NCBI RefSeq assembly: GCF_012933385.1
Contig: NZ_JABBPN010000002.1
Span: forward strand, 248,001-312,000
Origin: Paenibacillus lemnae
Lineage (GTDB): Bacteria; Bacillota; Bacilli; Paenibacillales; Paenibacillaceae
Reading direction: 5' to 3'
DNA: 64,000 nt
Part shown: positions 19,351-26,535 of the stretch, piece by piece
Position numbering within the stretch: the first letter of the stretch is position 1
Layout: each line of letters starts with the position of its first letter
The notes under the pieces: model-generated
What the model saw: the letters and a program-made list of their open reading frames with translations, nothing else
What the model was told of the DNA's origin: nothing
The model's database searches: none
Position numbers and translations under genes: made by a program

Positions 19351-19725
19351 TCAATTAACTTTGATTATGTATTGAACCAAACCAATAAATGCAAATAATA
19401 TGTAGCCTGCGCTCATGCTTACAAAGGCAAGACGCCATACGGCACGGAACAGACGCTTCCCGTCAACTTTTCCTTTCCACCGGTTCTGCGCCCCTCCAAT
19501 CAGACCTGCCGTAATCAGCAGCAGCAGCATCATCAGATAAAATCCGGATTGGGATTTGAACAAAATATTGAACAGCGCGGAGACGGAGACGAGAAGGAAC
19601 AGGGTCGTCACATCCATGGACAGCCCGGTCGCCTGTTTCTTGTCCCGGGTGCTATAATAAACAATCAGATACACAAGCCCGAAAGGAATGATCGGTACGA
19701 GACTCATCACAATGAGAATATCCAA
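19351..19725 (-). CDS. DUF3397 family membrane protein
   Basis: Small membrane protein of unknown function, about 124 residues with four hydrophobic segments joined by short charged loops (TRDKKQ, GKVDGKR). I match it to DUF3397, found beside panE/bshC-type genes in Bacillales. The start is uncertain: AGGAGG lies just 1 base before an ATG at 19731 but 7 bases before an in-frame TTG at 19725, so TTG fits ribosome spacing better. The gene follows panE by 13 bp and ends at a strong terminator. Confidence 0.72.
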   Translation of the reverse strand: MDILIVMSLVPIIPFGLVYLIVYYSTRDKKQATGLSMDVTTLFLLVSVSALFNILFKSQSGFYLMMLLLLITAGLIGGAQNRWKGKVDGKRLFRAVWRLAFVSMSAGYILFAFIGLVQYIIKVN

Positions 19726-19738
19726 ATTCATGCCTCCT

Positions 19739-20710
19739 TTAATGTTGTATGCCTTCAACAAGCTTCCAAATCAAGTAATGGCTTGGCGTCTGAACACCCG
19801 CCCTTTCTCCCATACGAACGATACTTCCGTTAATAGACGATATTTCTGTTGCACTTCCATTCAGAACATCCTTCAGCATCGATGATGTGTTAGCTGAAGT
19901 CGCCCGGCAGACATCAAGAATCTGCTTCCACAAATCTCTTTCGAAAGGTATTGCACAGGCTTCATACACGGCTGTGCCTTCGTTATAGAGTTGTTTCATA
20001 AGCTGCAGCCGGGGTCCGGATTCCAGCAGTTCCCCATTACGAATACGCCATAGTGCTGTCAAGGGGTTGATCACAGCATTGATCAACAGTTTCCGATAAA
20101 TCAAGTGTTCCAATGTTTTCGACAAAAAACTTCGGAATCCTGCTCTCTCCAGCAGTTTTATAAGGTCATGATCCAGGGATTGTTCTTGATCTGTCTCATC
20201 AGAAAGACTGGAAATGCCTGGGCTGGAGAATCGGCCGAGATGGGTGTCGCCCGAACCAGCGTGAACCACATCATAATAACTGCCGCGCGCCGCTCCCTCT
20301 GTAGTTACTGCAGCATAAAGATGCCAGTGTGTAAGCAGTTTCTGCAGCTCTTCCATATGGCCGGTACCATTCTGAAAACATACCAGACGATGTCCCGTTC
20401 CCTGATATGGCATAAACAGTTCTTCTGCTGCTTCGGCCACCTTCCCTTGTTTAACCATGAGAAAGGTGTAATCGCTCCCCTGCGGCCCACTCAAATCATG
20501 ATAATCGGAGATGGGATATACTTCAAACACTTCAGGTGGAATGACTGTTTCCAGAATGCCTGATGCATTGTAGATCATGATTCCTTTATGTCTGATACAC
20601 TCTACTTGATCTGTACCGCGGCACCATAAAGTAACCCGTGCTCCCGCTTCTGCAAGTCTTCCGGCATACAGTAAACCCAATGATCCTGCACCTATAATAT
20701 GTATATTCAT
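19739..20710 (-). CDS. panE: 2-dehydropantoate 2-reductase family protein
   Basis: NADPH-dependent reductase of the ApbA/PanE family, expected to turn ketopantoate into pantoate for coenzyme A synthesis. The Rossmann motif HIIGAGSLGLLYAGRLA is at residues 4-20, with MVKQGKV, CFQNGTGH, the catalytic-lysine region YRKLLINAVINPLTALW and the substrate motif EISSINGSIV. Length 323 is normal. The ribosome site is weak (GGCGGA). B. subtilis has its homologue (ylbQ) in the same place upstream of bshC. Because paralogues exist, reaction specificity is inferred. Confidence 0.85.
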   Translation of the reverse strand: MNIHIIGAGSLGLLYAGRLAEAGARVTLWCRGTDQVECIRHKGIMIYNASGILETVIPPEVFEVYPISDYHDLSGPQGSDYTFLMVKQGKVAEAAEELFMPYQGTGHRLVCFQNGTGHMEELQKLLTHWHLYAAVTTEGAARGSYYDVVHAGSGDTHLGRFSSPGISSLSDETDQEQSLDHDLIKLLERAGFRSFLSKTLEHLIYRKLLINAVINPLTALWRIRNGELLESGPRLQLMKQLYNEGTAVYEACAIPFERDLWKQILDVCRATSANTSSMLKDVLNGSATEISSINGSIVRMGERAGVQTPSHYLIWKLVEGIQH

Positions 20711-20773
20711 ATTTAATTCCGCCTATCTTCCAGTCCTGTTGGTTCTAGTATATATCATGTCCGTCTGTACAAA

Positions 20774-20812
20774 TAGCCCGTGATTTGTGCACAGTGCACG
20801 AATCACGGGCTA
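20774..20812 (-). terminator. 39-bp near-perfect inverted repeat, probable terminator of the rsfA-like gene
   Basis: Arms 20774-20792 and 20794-20812 match over 19 bases with one G-U pair, around a single central base. On the minus strand only TTTG follows, so the T-tract is weak. It lies 23 bp past the rsfA-like stop and about 63 bp before panE. Confidence 0.5.
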
Positions 20813-20835
20813 TGTACTACTATAAAGGACAAAAG

Positions 20836-21486
20836 CTATTCAATGCGTTCCAGATTGCCATTGGCATCCATCTTAAACCGTGTTTTCAATTCTTCCTCTT
20901 CCTCATTCAAAAAAGCAAGCCTTCTTGCACGATCCATAATTTGAATCAAAGCCTTATAATCATCGTTCACCACATGATAATCAGTCTTGACCAAATTGAC
21001 TTCCTGGGACAGCCTCGCATTTTCACTTCGCAGTCTTGCAAGCTCTTCTTCTTTTTCCCGCAGCGTTCTCTCTAACGTCTTATACTGTCTGCCGCTTTCC
21101 TGCAGACCGCCTTTCCACTGACGAAGAAAACGGATCACGGCATCAATAGATAATGATTCTTCACTGGCTGTTTCTCCCTTGAAGCTGTCCTGCTCAAGCT
21201 GAACCTCTGCAAGGCCAGCCACCTGAGGTCCATGAGACGCAGATTGCTTTTTGTAATAGCTTCGTTTTTGACGCTGTGATTTCGCCAAACTGATGGCTTC
21301 CTCGTATTTTTTACGAACACAGCTGTTCCATCGAAAACCGCATGCTGCAGAGGTGCGGCCAATCCGTTCCCCCACTTCTTCGAATGCGGCCAGCTGCGTG
21401 CTTCCTTCCCGAATATGACGCAAAGTCACCTCTGCTAATATGAGGTCGTCCTCCGCGCTCCATGCATCCTGTCTCACTGCTGACAT
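20836..21486 (-). CDS. RsfA-family prespore-type transcriptional regulator
   Basis: 216-residue DNA-binding protein. The N-terminus is a Myb/SANT-like domain (RQDAWSAEDDLILAEVTLRH, then RIGRTSAACGFRWNSCVRKKY, about residues 5-65) as in B. subtilis RsfA and its paralogue YlbO. A charged linker leads to a C-terminal coiled coil (about 125-185). The ATG at 21486 has GGAGG 10 bases upstream; an ATG eight codons earlier contains that ribosome site within its coding sequence. Position beside panE favours the YlbO subgroup. YlbP, which separates the two genes in B. subtilis, is absent. Confidence 0.82.
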   Translation of the reverse strand: MSAVRQDAWSAEDDLILAEVTLRHIREGSTQLAAFEEVGERIGRTSAACGFRWNSCVRKKYEEAISLAKSQRQKRSYYKKQSASHGPQVAGLAEVQLEQDSFKGETASEESLSIDAVIRFLRQWKGGLQESGRQYKTLERTLREKEEELARLRSENARLSQEVNLVKTDYHVVNDDYKALIQIMDRARRLAFLNEEEEELKTRFKMDANGNLERIE

Positions 21487-21725
21487 ACCACAAAACCCTC
21501 CTAACGACATCCTAAAATAACCGTCTTCATACCGCTGTTCACGGCAGATGAATAGGGTATAAAAGCTGCTTTATTCATTCTTATGCTTCTCATAGAGTTC
21601 ATAGAATCTATTTGATACTAAATTGTATTTCCACTTTGAGGACAGATCATACGCAGATGTCGCAATTCGAGGCAGGTTTCATCATAAAATTCATAAAAAA
21701 TTACGAAGGCTTGCTCAGTTAGGCG
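21487..21725. other. Intergenic region between divergent genes
   Basis: About 310 bp lie between the rsfA-like start and the DUF2626 gene. Apart from the rsfA-like ribosome site and the DUF2626 promoter at its right end, it is AT-rich with no open frame or hairpin I can support. It presumably holds the rsfA-like promoter, which I could not place. Confidence 0.4.
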
Positions 21726-21754
21726 TTTACACGATTATACCATGACGTTATAAT
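21726..21754 (+). promoter_or_regulatory. Sigma-A promoter for the DUF2626 gene
   Basis: TTTACA (21726-21731), a 17-bp spacer and TATAAT (21749-21754), 46 bp before the start codon. Confidence 0.78.
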
Positions 21755-21799
21755 GTACATAGCAATATGGGTCCTTACATACGAGAGGAGGATATGATC

Positions 21800-22036
21800 A
21801 TGGCACGTATGTTCCGTGTGCTTGGCTTTTTCACGTTAACAATCGGTCTGATGGCTTTTGCCGGTGACCTGATTGAGATGGCGCTGCTCTTCTTCCTGCA
21901 GACTGCGTTTTTCGTGATCCTGGGATATTTGAAATTCACGGAGAGAACGTATATTACGCTCTTCTGGGCTTATATGATCGTGACCTTTACCGGTTTCAGT
22001 TATTGGACGATCTTTGAAATGGGCTTGCCACTCTAA
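21800..22036 (+). CDS. DUF2626 family small membrane protein
   Basis: Hydrophobic protein of 78 residues with three likely membrane helices (about 5-22, 24-42 and 50-70). I match it to DUF2626 (YqgY-like), found in Bacillales and of unknown function. The ATG at 21800 is chosen because GGAGG lies 8 bases upstream; an ATG two codons earlier is too near. It is a single-gene unit with its own promoter and terminator. Confidence 0.75.
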   Translation: MARMFRVLGFFTLTIGLMAFAGDLIEMALLFFLQTAFFVILGYLKFTERTYITLFWAYMIVTFTGFSYWTIFEMGLPL

Positions 22037-22061
22037 CATCCCGATTGTTGAGAAATACTAA

Positions 22062-22098
22062 GAAAGCGATCAGGCACTGGTGCCGGATCGCTTTTTTA
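22062..22098 (+). terminator. Intrinsic terminator of the DUF2626 gene
   Basis: AAGCGATC pairs with GGATCGCTT around an inner GGCAC/GTGCC stem and is followed by TTTTTT on the plus strand. Confidence 0.88.
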
Positions 22099-22144
22099 AT
22101 TGTGCATGGATTTGCGGCAGTCCGCAATCTTACACGGCCAAGCA

Positions 22145-22174
22145 TTGATAATTGCGTCGCAGCAGTCATATATT
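22145..22174 (+). promoter_or_regulatory. Probable sigma-A promoter for the exported coiled-coil gene
   Basis: TTGATA (22145-22150), 18-bp spacer, TATATT (22169-22174), 70 bp before the TTG start. Confidence 0.6.
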
Positions 22175-22244
22175 GGTTAAATATGGGGATATGAATTTGA
22201 TGAATAACTAACCTTTTCATTTTTGCTAAGGGGGTTTTCAAGCG

Positions 22245-23357
22245 TTGAATATACGAACATGGCGTCCATTCATCCTGCTGGGGCTCTGTATGGTACTCAC
22301 CTTCCTTTCAATCACACCCGGGACCAGTGCAGCAGAACCGTACTCTATGCCGGTGGAATCGGAAGAAGCGCGCAAACTGCTTCAGGACAGCCTGTCCATC
22401 GTTGAAATCGACCGGGAAATCGGCCGAATTGAAATCCAGCAAACCAAACTCCGCACCCTGCAGCGCTCCCTGGAGAGAGATATAACCCGGCTCGAAAAAG
22501 ATATTCACGTTAGGCGGGAACAAGCAGGTGCGGTACTTCGCGAATATTATATGGGGGAGCGGAAAACACTTTTTACGCTGCTTCTTTCGGCGAGCAGCAT
22601 GTCCAGTTTTTTCAGAATTATGGAATTCTATGATCTGATTATCCAGAATGATCGTCAAGTTCTTCAAGCTTACGACAATGAATATCGAGCCCTGGCTAAA
22701 GCTAAAAATGATGCTCTCCGCAACGCGAGCCAGCTGGAGGAAGTTAGAAATCGCCTTATTCTCCAGCGTGAACGCGTGCTTGCTCTTGAAGAACAGGTCA
22801 GCAGCGGCGTCCTCGCGAGCGGCAATCCAGAAGCCATGTCCCGATTGATCCAAGAGTTCACATTATATTGGGAGAATGTAGGGCTGTATGAAGTAAAAAA
22901 ACACTTTCAAGCGTTGGCAGATGCGATGAACAATCTGCCTGATTTCATCCAGAATGGTGACAGTATGCTGAAAACCAATGGCAGACAATATTCCATCAAT
23001 CTTCATGAAGATGAACTGAATCGCTTCCTGCGATCTCAGAATGAGCTCTTCAATACGTTCGCTTTCCGCTTTAATGACGGTAAAGTGATTGCGGAAGGAG
23101 AAAACGGAAATCTTTCATTGCGAATTGAAGGGCATTACAGCATCGTCAATGACCCGGATAATGCCATCTTGTTTCAAGTCGATAAACTTGTATTTAACCA
23201 ACTGGAGCTCCCGGATACGACGCGTTTAGAGCTTCAGGAGGAATTCGATATGAATTTTTATCCAAAACAGCTCGTATCTTTTCTAAAAGCTACAAAGGTA
23301 AGCAGTACAGATCAGCGGCTGCTGGTCACTCTGGAACTGGATCTAAAAAATAAATAA
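22245..23357 (+). CDS. Exported coiled-coil protein with C-terminal beta-rich domain, function unknown
   Basis: I do not recognise a named family for the whole protein. The 370 residues start with a signal peptide (basic RTWRP, hydrophobic run to residue about 25, possible cleavage after TSA). A long coiled coil follows (about 40-185), including RREQAGAVLREYYMGERKTLFTLLL-like text that resembles the N-terminal module of PcsB-type peptidoglycan hydrolase regulators, but no CHAP or NlpC domain follows. The last 130 residues alternate hydrophobic and polar residues (KVIAEGENGNLSLRIEGHY, then LVFNQLELP), reminiscent of YpmS/DUF2140-type extracytoplasmic domains. Start is TTG after AAGGGGG; no ATG suits. 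Monocistronic. Confidence 0.7.
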   Translation: MNIRTWRPFILLGLCMVLTFLSITPGTSAAEPYSMPVESEEARKLLQDSLSIVEIDREIGRIEIQQTKLRTLQRSLERDITRLEKDIHVRREQAGAVLREYYMGERKTLFTLLLSASSMSSFFRIMEFYDLIIQNDRQVLQAYDNEYRALAKAKNDALRNASQLEEVRNRLILQRERVLALEEQVSSGVLASGNPEAMSRLIQEFTLYWENVGLYEVKKHFQALADAMNNLPDFIQNGDSMLKTNGRQYSINLHEDELNRFLRSQNELFNTFAFRFNDGKVIAEGENGNLSLRIEGHYSIVNDPDNAILFQVDKLVFNQLELPDTTRLELQEEFDMNFYPKQLVSFLKATKVSSTDQRLLVTLELDLKNK

Positions 23358-23361
23358 CACA

Positions 23362-23406
23362 AAGAGGAGGTCACGGTCTGCTATGGTGCAGCCGCGGCCT
23401 CCTCTT
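23362..23406. terminator. Hairpin shared by two convergent genes
   Basis: AAGAGGAGG (23362-23370) pairs with CCTCCTCTT (23398-23406), with CGG/CCG and CTGC/GCAG pairs inside. On the minus strand a T-rich tract follows. The stop codon of the solute-binding gene (23381-23383) lies within the loop region. Confidence 0.65.
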
Positions 23407-24634
23407 GCTTCCCGCTCTCATCTGTGGCTAATGCCGTAAATTCCTGCAGACTGATCTCGCCATTTAGAAGAAGCAGGGTGATTTTCGTATAATCTGCAAA
23501 ACCGTCCGCACGGCCAAAATTCAGCTCGGCTGCAGACGACTGTACTAAATATTGCTCCAGCTGCGCGAGCGCTGAAGGTTCCGCCAGCTGTATGATAGCG
23601 CTGTCTTTATTTAAATCGGTTCCTGACATCACTGGATATCTGCCGGTGATGTTCGTCCACAATGGATCTCTGGCTCCAGCTGTCATGTCACTAATCCAGG
23701 ATAGCGCAAGCAGTGATTGTTCCCTATTTCCTGTTAAGGCAAAACTTCGGGTATGGATAACTGGTTTATAGCTCGACATTTTCGGATCCGGTAAGGTAAT
23801 CTCGTATCCTTCAGGCCAGTCCCGATTCAATGATGAAGATGAACTAATCCTGGTGGAAGCCATATCAGAGCGGTCTTCCGCATTCATCCGGCGGCGATAT
23901 GCTTCATCATCTTCTAGCTGAAGTTGGGTGTAGAACTGCTGCAGGTCCAGTGCTGCGGATTCCTCCTGCCCGGGCATTTCCGGATTTCCTCCTGCCGCAT
24001 ACACAGCAGCAGCAAAAGCATAAGGATCCTTAGGATCGATGGAAAACCCTGATATGACCTCTGGATCACTGGTCTGGACCGACTCTCCCAGCGGCTCTGC
24101 TGCCGGTTCTTTCGCTCGTTGAACAGTGATATATGGATCCACATCCAGAGGAACGCCCCATTGAAACCCGTTCCACTGCATCGACGACAGCAGTCCTGCA
24201 GGAAGCTGCGATTCCGGAATGACAGATGGCGCTGCCTCAACGGGCAGCAGCAGGCCCTTTATGGCAAAGGGCTTGATCCAGTGACTGTCTGCCAATATGA
24301 CATCCGGACCTTCTCCTAGCTGCATTCTCCGCATAAAATCCTCATTGTTCCCTGCTATATTCTCCATTTCAATGATATGAACGACGGTACCGGTCTTCTG
24401 CATAAACTGCTCATTCAATTTGATGAGATGAGCCAACTCAACTTTATTCATCGTTACCCCTACAGTAATGGGGCCCAGGTCTCTCCTGCTGACATCGGGT
24501 GTTTGATCCGGCGGCAGCGGAATTTCACCAGGAAGATCACGGCCTACTTTTGGAGTGACATCAAAGCTTGGAGATAAGCTGGTTAATGATAACAGAAGTA
24601 TGGCAAACAGGAGCCCATAATTTTTCCGCCTCAC
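23381..24634 (-). CDS. Orphan extracellular solute-binding-type protein
   Basis: 417-residue protein resembling family 1 solute-binding proteins: ITVGVTMNKVELAHLIKLNEQF, the GPDVILADSHWIKPFAIKGLLLP segment and WGVPLDVDPYI fit that fold. It has an N-terminal hydrophobic segment (about 6-20) but no cysteine there, so it is not a typical lipoprotein and may be secreted or membrane-anchored. The middle has a Ser-rich stretch (STRISSSSSLN). No permease or ATPase gene is adjacent, so a sensory or accessory role is possible. GTG at 24634 is preferred (AAGGAG 11 bases upstream); a GTG four codons earlier overlaps that site. Confidence 0.68.
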   Translation of the reverse strand: MRRKNYGLLFAILLLSLTSLSPSFDVTPKVGRDLPGEIPLPPDQTPDVSRRDLGPITVGVTMNKVELAHLIKLNEQFMQKTGTVVHIIEMENIAGNNEDFMRRMQLGEGPDVILADSHWIKPFAIKGLLLPVEAAPSVIPESQLPAGLLSSMQWNGFQWGVPLDVDPYITVQRAKEPAAEPLGESVQTSDPEVISGFSIDPKDPYAFAAAVYAAGGNPEMPGQEESAALDLQQFYTQLQLEDDEAYRRRMNAEDRSDMASTRISSSSSLNRDWPEGYEITLPDPKMSSYKPVIHTRSFALTGNREQSLLALSWISDMTAGARDPLWTNITGRYPVMSGTDLNKDSAIIQLAEPSALAQLEQYLVQSSAAELNFGRADGFADYTKITLLLLNGEISLQEFTALATDESGKQEEAAAAP

Positions 24635-24760
24635 GGCTTGTATCACTCCTTTTTGTGATCATTGACCTTATATTACCAGAGTGATAGTGCTCTTGTCCTA
24701 CTTTTTTTGCGAAATATTAAGTCCTGCTCACTATAAAATCACTTGCGCTCCAATAAACAT

Positions 24761-24797
24761 CAGGACTGTGCTGAGCAGACAGCCCGGCACAGTCCTG
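24761..24797 (-). terminator. Terminator-like hairpin after ylaK
   Basis: Perfect 11-bp stem (CAGGACTGTGC; arms 24761-24771 and 24787-24797) 36 bp past the ylaK stop. Only a short T-rich stretch follows, so termination may be partial. Confidence 0.6.
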
Positions 24798-24832
24798 AGA
24801 TAACCCTATCATTTCCCGGAAAATAAAGAGAA

Positions 24833-26164
24833 TTACAATAAATCCGCCGCGAGCTGTGCGAGCTTAGAACGCTCCCCTTTTGTCAACGTAATATGACCGC
24901 TGAGACTTTCTTGTTTAAAGGCATCCACAACATAGGTTAATCCGTTGCTTACCGCATCCAGGTAAGGATGATCAATCTGTTCAGGATCTCCCATCAGAAT
25001 CACTTTACTGCCCTCTCCCGCTCGCGACACGATCGTTTTGACTTCATGTGGAGTCAGGTTCTGTGCTTCGTCGACAATGATGAACTGCGAAGGGATTGAG
25101 CGTCCGCGAATATACGTCAAAGCTTCCACCTGAATGCTGCCCAGCCCCATTAAAATTTTATCGATATCCCCTGCTTTTTTGGTATCAAAGAGAAATTCCA
25201 GATTATCATAGATCGGCTGCATCCAGGGACGAAGCTTTTCATCTTTCTCCCCCGGAAGGTATCCGATGTCTTTGCCCATTGGTACGACAGGGCGGGCAAT
25301 CAGCAGCTTTTTATATTTATGATCGTCTTCAACCTTGCACAAGCCTGCTGCCAAAGCGATCAGCGTCTTCCCTGTACCTGCTTTTCCTGTAATGGTTACC
25401 AGCGGGATGTCATCATTCAGGAGCAGTTCAAGCGCCATACGCTGCTGCGCATTCCGCGCCGATATCCCCCACACCGGATCATTACTCAAGAACAGCGGCT
25501 CCAGCCGGGTCGCTTCGGCATTTACTTTAAGCAGTGCGGATTTACCACTGCCCATTTCATCCTTCAAGATCACAAACTCATGAGGATTCAAACGGAAGTT
25601 TAGCTGAAGCGGCGCAATCGGCAGATACCGGTTACTGTAAAACTCGTCAATCATGGAAGGATGCACCATCAGTGTGCAGTGGCCCGCATATAATTCGCTG
25701 GGGTCTCCTATGCGGTCAGACAGATAATCCTCTGCTGTCATGCCGAGTACATCTGCTTTGATCCGCACCAGCACGTCTTTGCTGACCAGCACAACCGACC
25801 GGGAATCCTCTTTCTCATCTTCCTCCAATTTATAATTTAATGCGACAGCCAGGATCCGATTATCGTTCGAGGCTTCACAAAACATTTCCTGAACCTTTAC
25901 AAAGCTGCGGTGGTTAAGTTCCACCTTGAGGCTTCCCCCATTCTCGAGAAGCACCCCGTCATGAAGCTGTCCCTGGGCGCGTAAACCGTCCAAAAGGCGA
26001 GACACGGAGCGAGCATTACGTCCGAGTTCATCCGCATTCCGTTTCTTGGAGTCGATTTCCTCCAAAACTACAGCCGGGATAATGACCTCATGCTCTTCAA
26101 AGGCGAAGATCGCTTTGGGATCGTGCAGCAGTACGTTTGTATCCAGCACAAATATTTTCTTCAT
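24833..26164 (-). CDS. ylaK: PIN domain-PhoH ATPase fusion protein (YlaK/PhoH2 type)
   Basis: 443-residue two-domain protein. The N-terminal PIN nuclease domain has LDTNVLLHDP with acidic Asp8 and the EEIDSKKRNADELGRNAR segment (about residues 1-140). The PhoH ATPase half has Walker A ITGKAGTGKT, Walker B FIIVDEAQN and MGDPEQID. PhoH2 proteins elsewhere act as RNA-unwinding nucleases; here that is inference. The ATG at 26164 follows GGAGGGG. A second, PIN-less PhoH (ybeZ type) is encoded at 54.5-55.5 kb. The 5' leader carries two unexplained extra GGAGG motifs. Confidence 0.9.
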   Translation of the reverse strand: MKKIFVLDTNVLLHDPKAIFAFEEHEVIIPAVVLEEIDSKKRNADELGRNARSVSRLLDGLRAQGQLHDGVLLENGGSLKVELNHRSFVKVQEMFCEASNDNRILAVALNYKLEEDEKEDSRSVVLVSKDVLVRIKADVLGMTAEDYLSDRIGDPSELYAGHCTLMVHPSMIDEFYSNRYLPIAPLQLNFRLNPHEFVILKDEMGSGKSALLKVNAEATRLEPLFLSNDPVWGISARNAQQRMALELLLNDDIPLVTITGKAGTGKTLIALAAGLCKVEDDHKYKKLLIARPVVPMGKDIGYLPGEKDEKLRPWMQPIYDNLEFLFDTKKAGDIDKILMGLGSIQVEALTYIRGRSIPSQFIIVDEAQNLTPHEVKTIVSRAGEGSKVILMGDPEQIDHPYLDAVSNGLTYVVDAFKQESLSGHITLTKGERSKLAQLAADLL

Positions 26165-26285
26165 CGATATCCCCTCCACAGCTTCTTCTTACTTCATTTA
26201 TTCTTTAAATACGGCTGCAACCACTGCTGTATTAAAAGGCACCACCTCCTTTGAGCTTATCCTCCAAATTCCCACATAAAACAAC

Positions 26286-26313
26286 AAAAAAAGCCTGGCG
26301 ATCATCACCAGAC
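26286..26313 (-). terminator. Intrinsic terminator of the 51-codon ORF
   Basis: On the minus strand GTCTGGTG pairs with CGCCAGGC (two G-U pairs) and is followed by seven T residues. The ORF's stop codon is in the loop side of the hairpin. It separates this unit from ylaK. Confidence 0.78.
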
Positions 26314-26460
26314 TTTTTGTTCAGGGCATAGCATAACCAGACCGCAACCCTGCTTTTCACGGCCAACAGCACATCCGCGCACATATGCAAATTTCATCTC
26401 TTCTAGAGCTGAATTTCGCTGAACCATGAATTTTGTCGACTGCTTTGCAGTTGGGGACAT
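26305..26460 (-). CDS. Small ORF, 51 residues, three cysteines, unknown function
   Basis: Unrecognised small gene with a complete transcription unit: consensus promoter at 26504-26533, AGGAGG 7 bases before the ATG at 26460, an uninterrupted 51-codon frame and a terminator overlapping the stop. The product is basic at its N-terminus (MSPTAKQSTKF), with Cys at 30, 39 and 45 and the C-terminal sequence LCPEQKVW. It has no signal peptide or clear membrane helix. A second ATG directly upstream is an alternative start. It could also be a small RNA whose frame is fortuitous, although the ribosome site argues for translation. Neighbours are an LCP ligase gene and ylaK; B. subtilis has ylaI/ylaJ at this place. 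Confidence 0.6.
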   Translation of the reverse strand: MSPTAKQSTKFMVQRNSALEEMKFAYVRGCAVGREKQGCGLVMLCPEQKVW

Positions 26461-26503
26461 CATCCAGCCTCCTGTACGATAACTAGGGATATGCTTTTAT
26501 TGT

Positions 26504-26533
26504 ATTATAGGACACGCCAAAACTTGCTATCAA
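26504..26533 (-). promoter_or_regulatory. Sigma-A promoter for the 51-codon ORF
   Basis: TTGATA (26533-26528), 18-bp spacer, perfect TATAAT (26509-26504) on the minus strand, starting just after the LCP gene's stop codon and 43 bp before the ORF. Confidence 0.82.
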
Positions 26534-26535
26534 TC

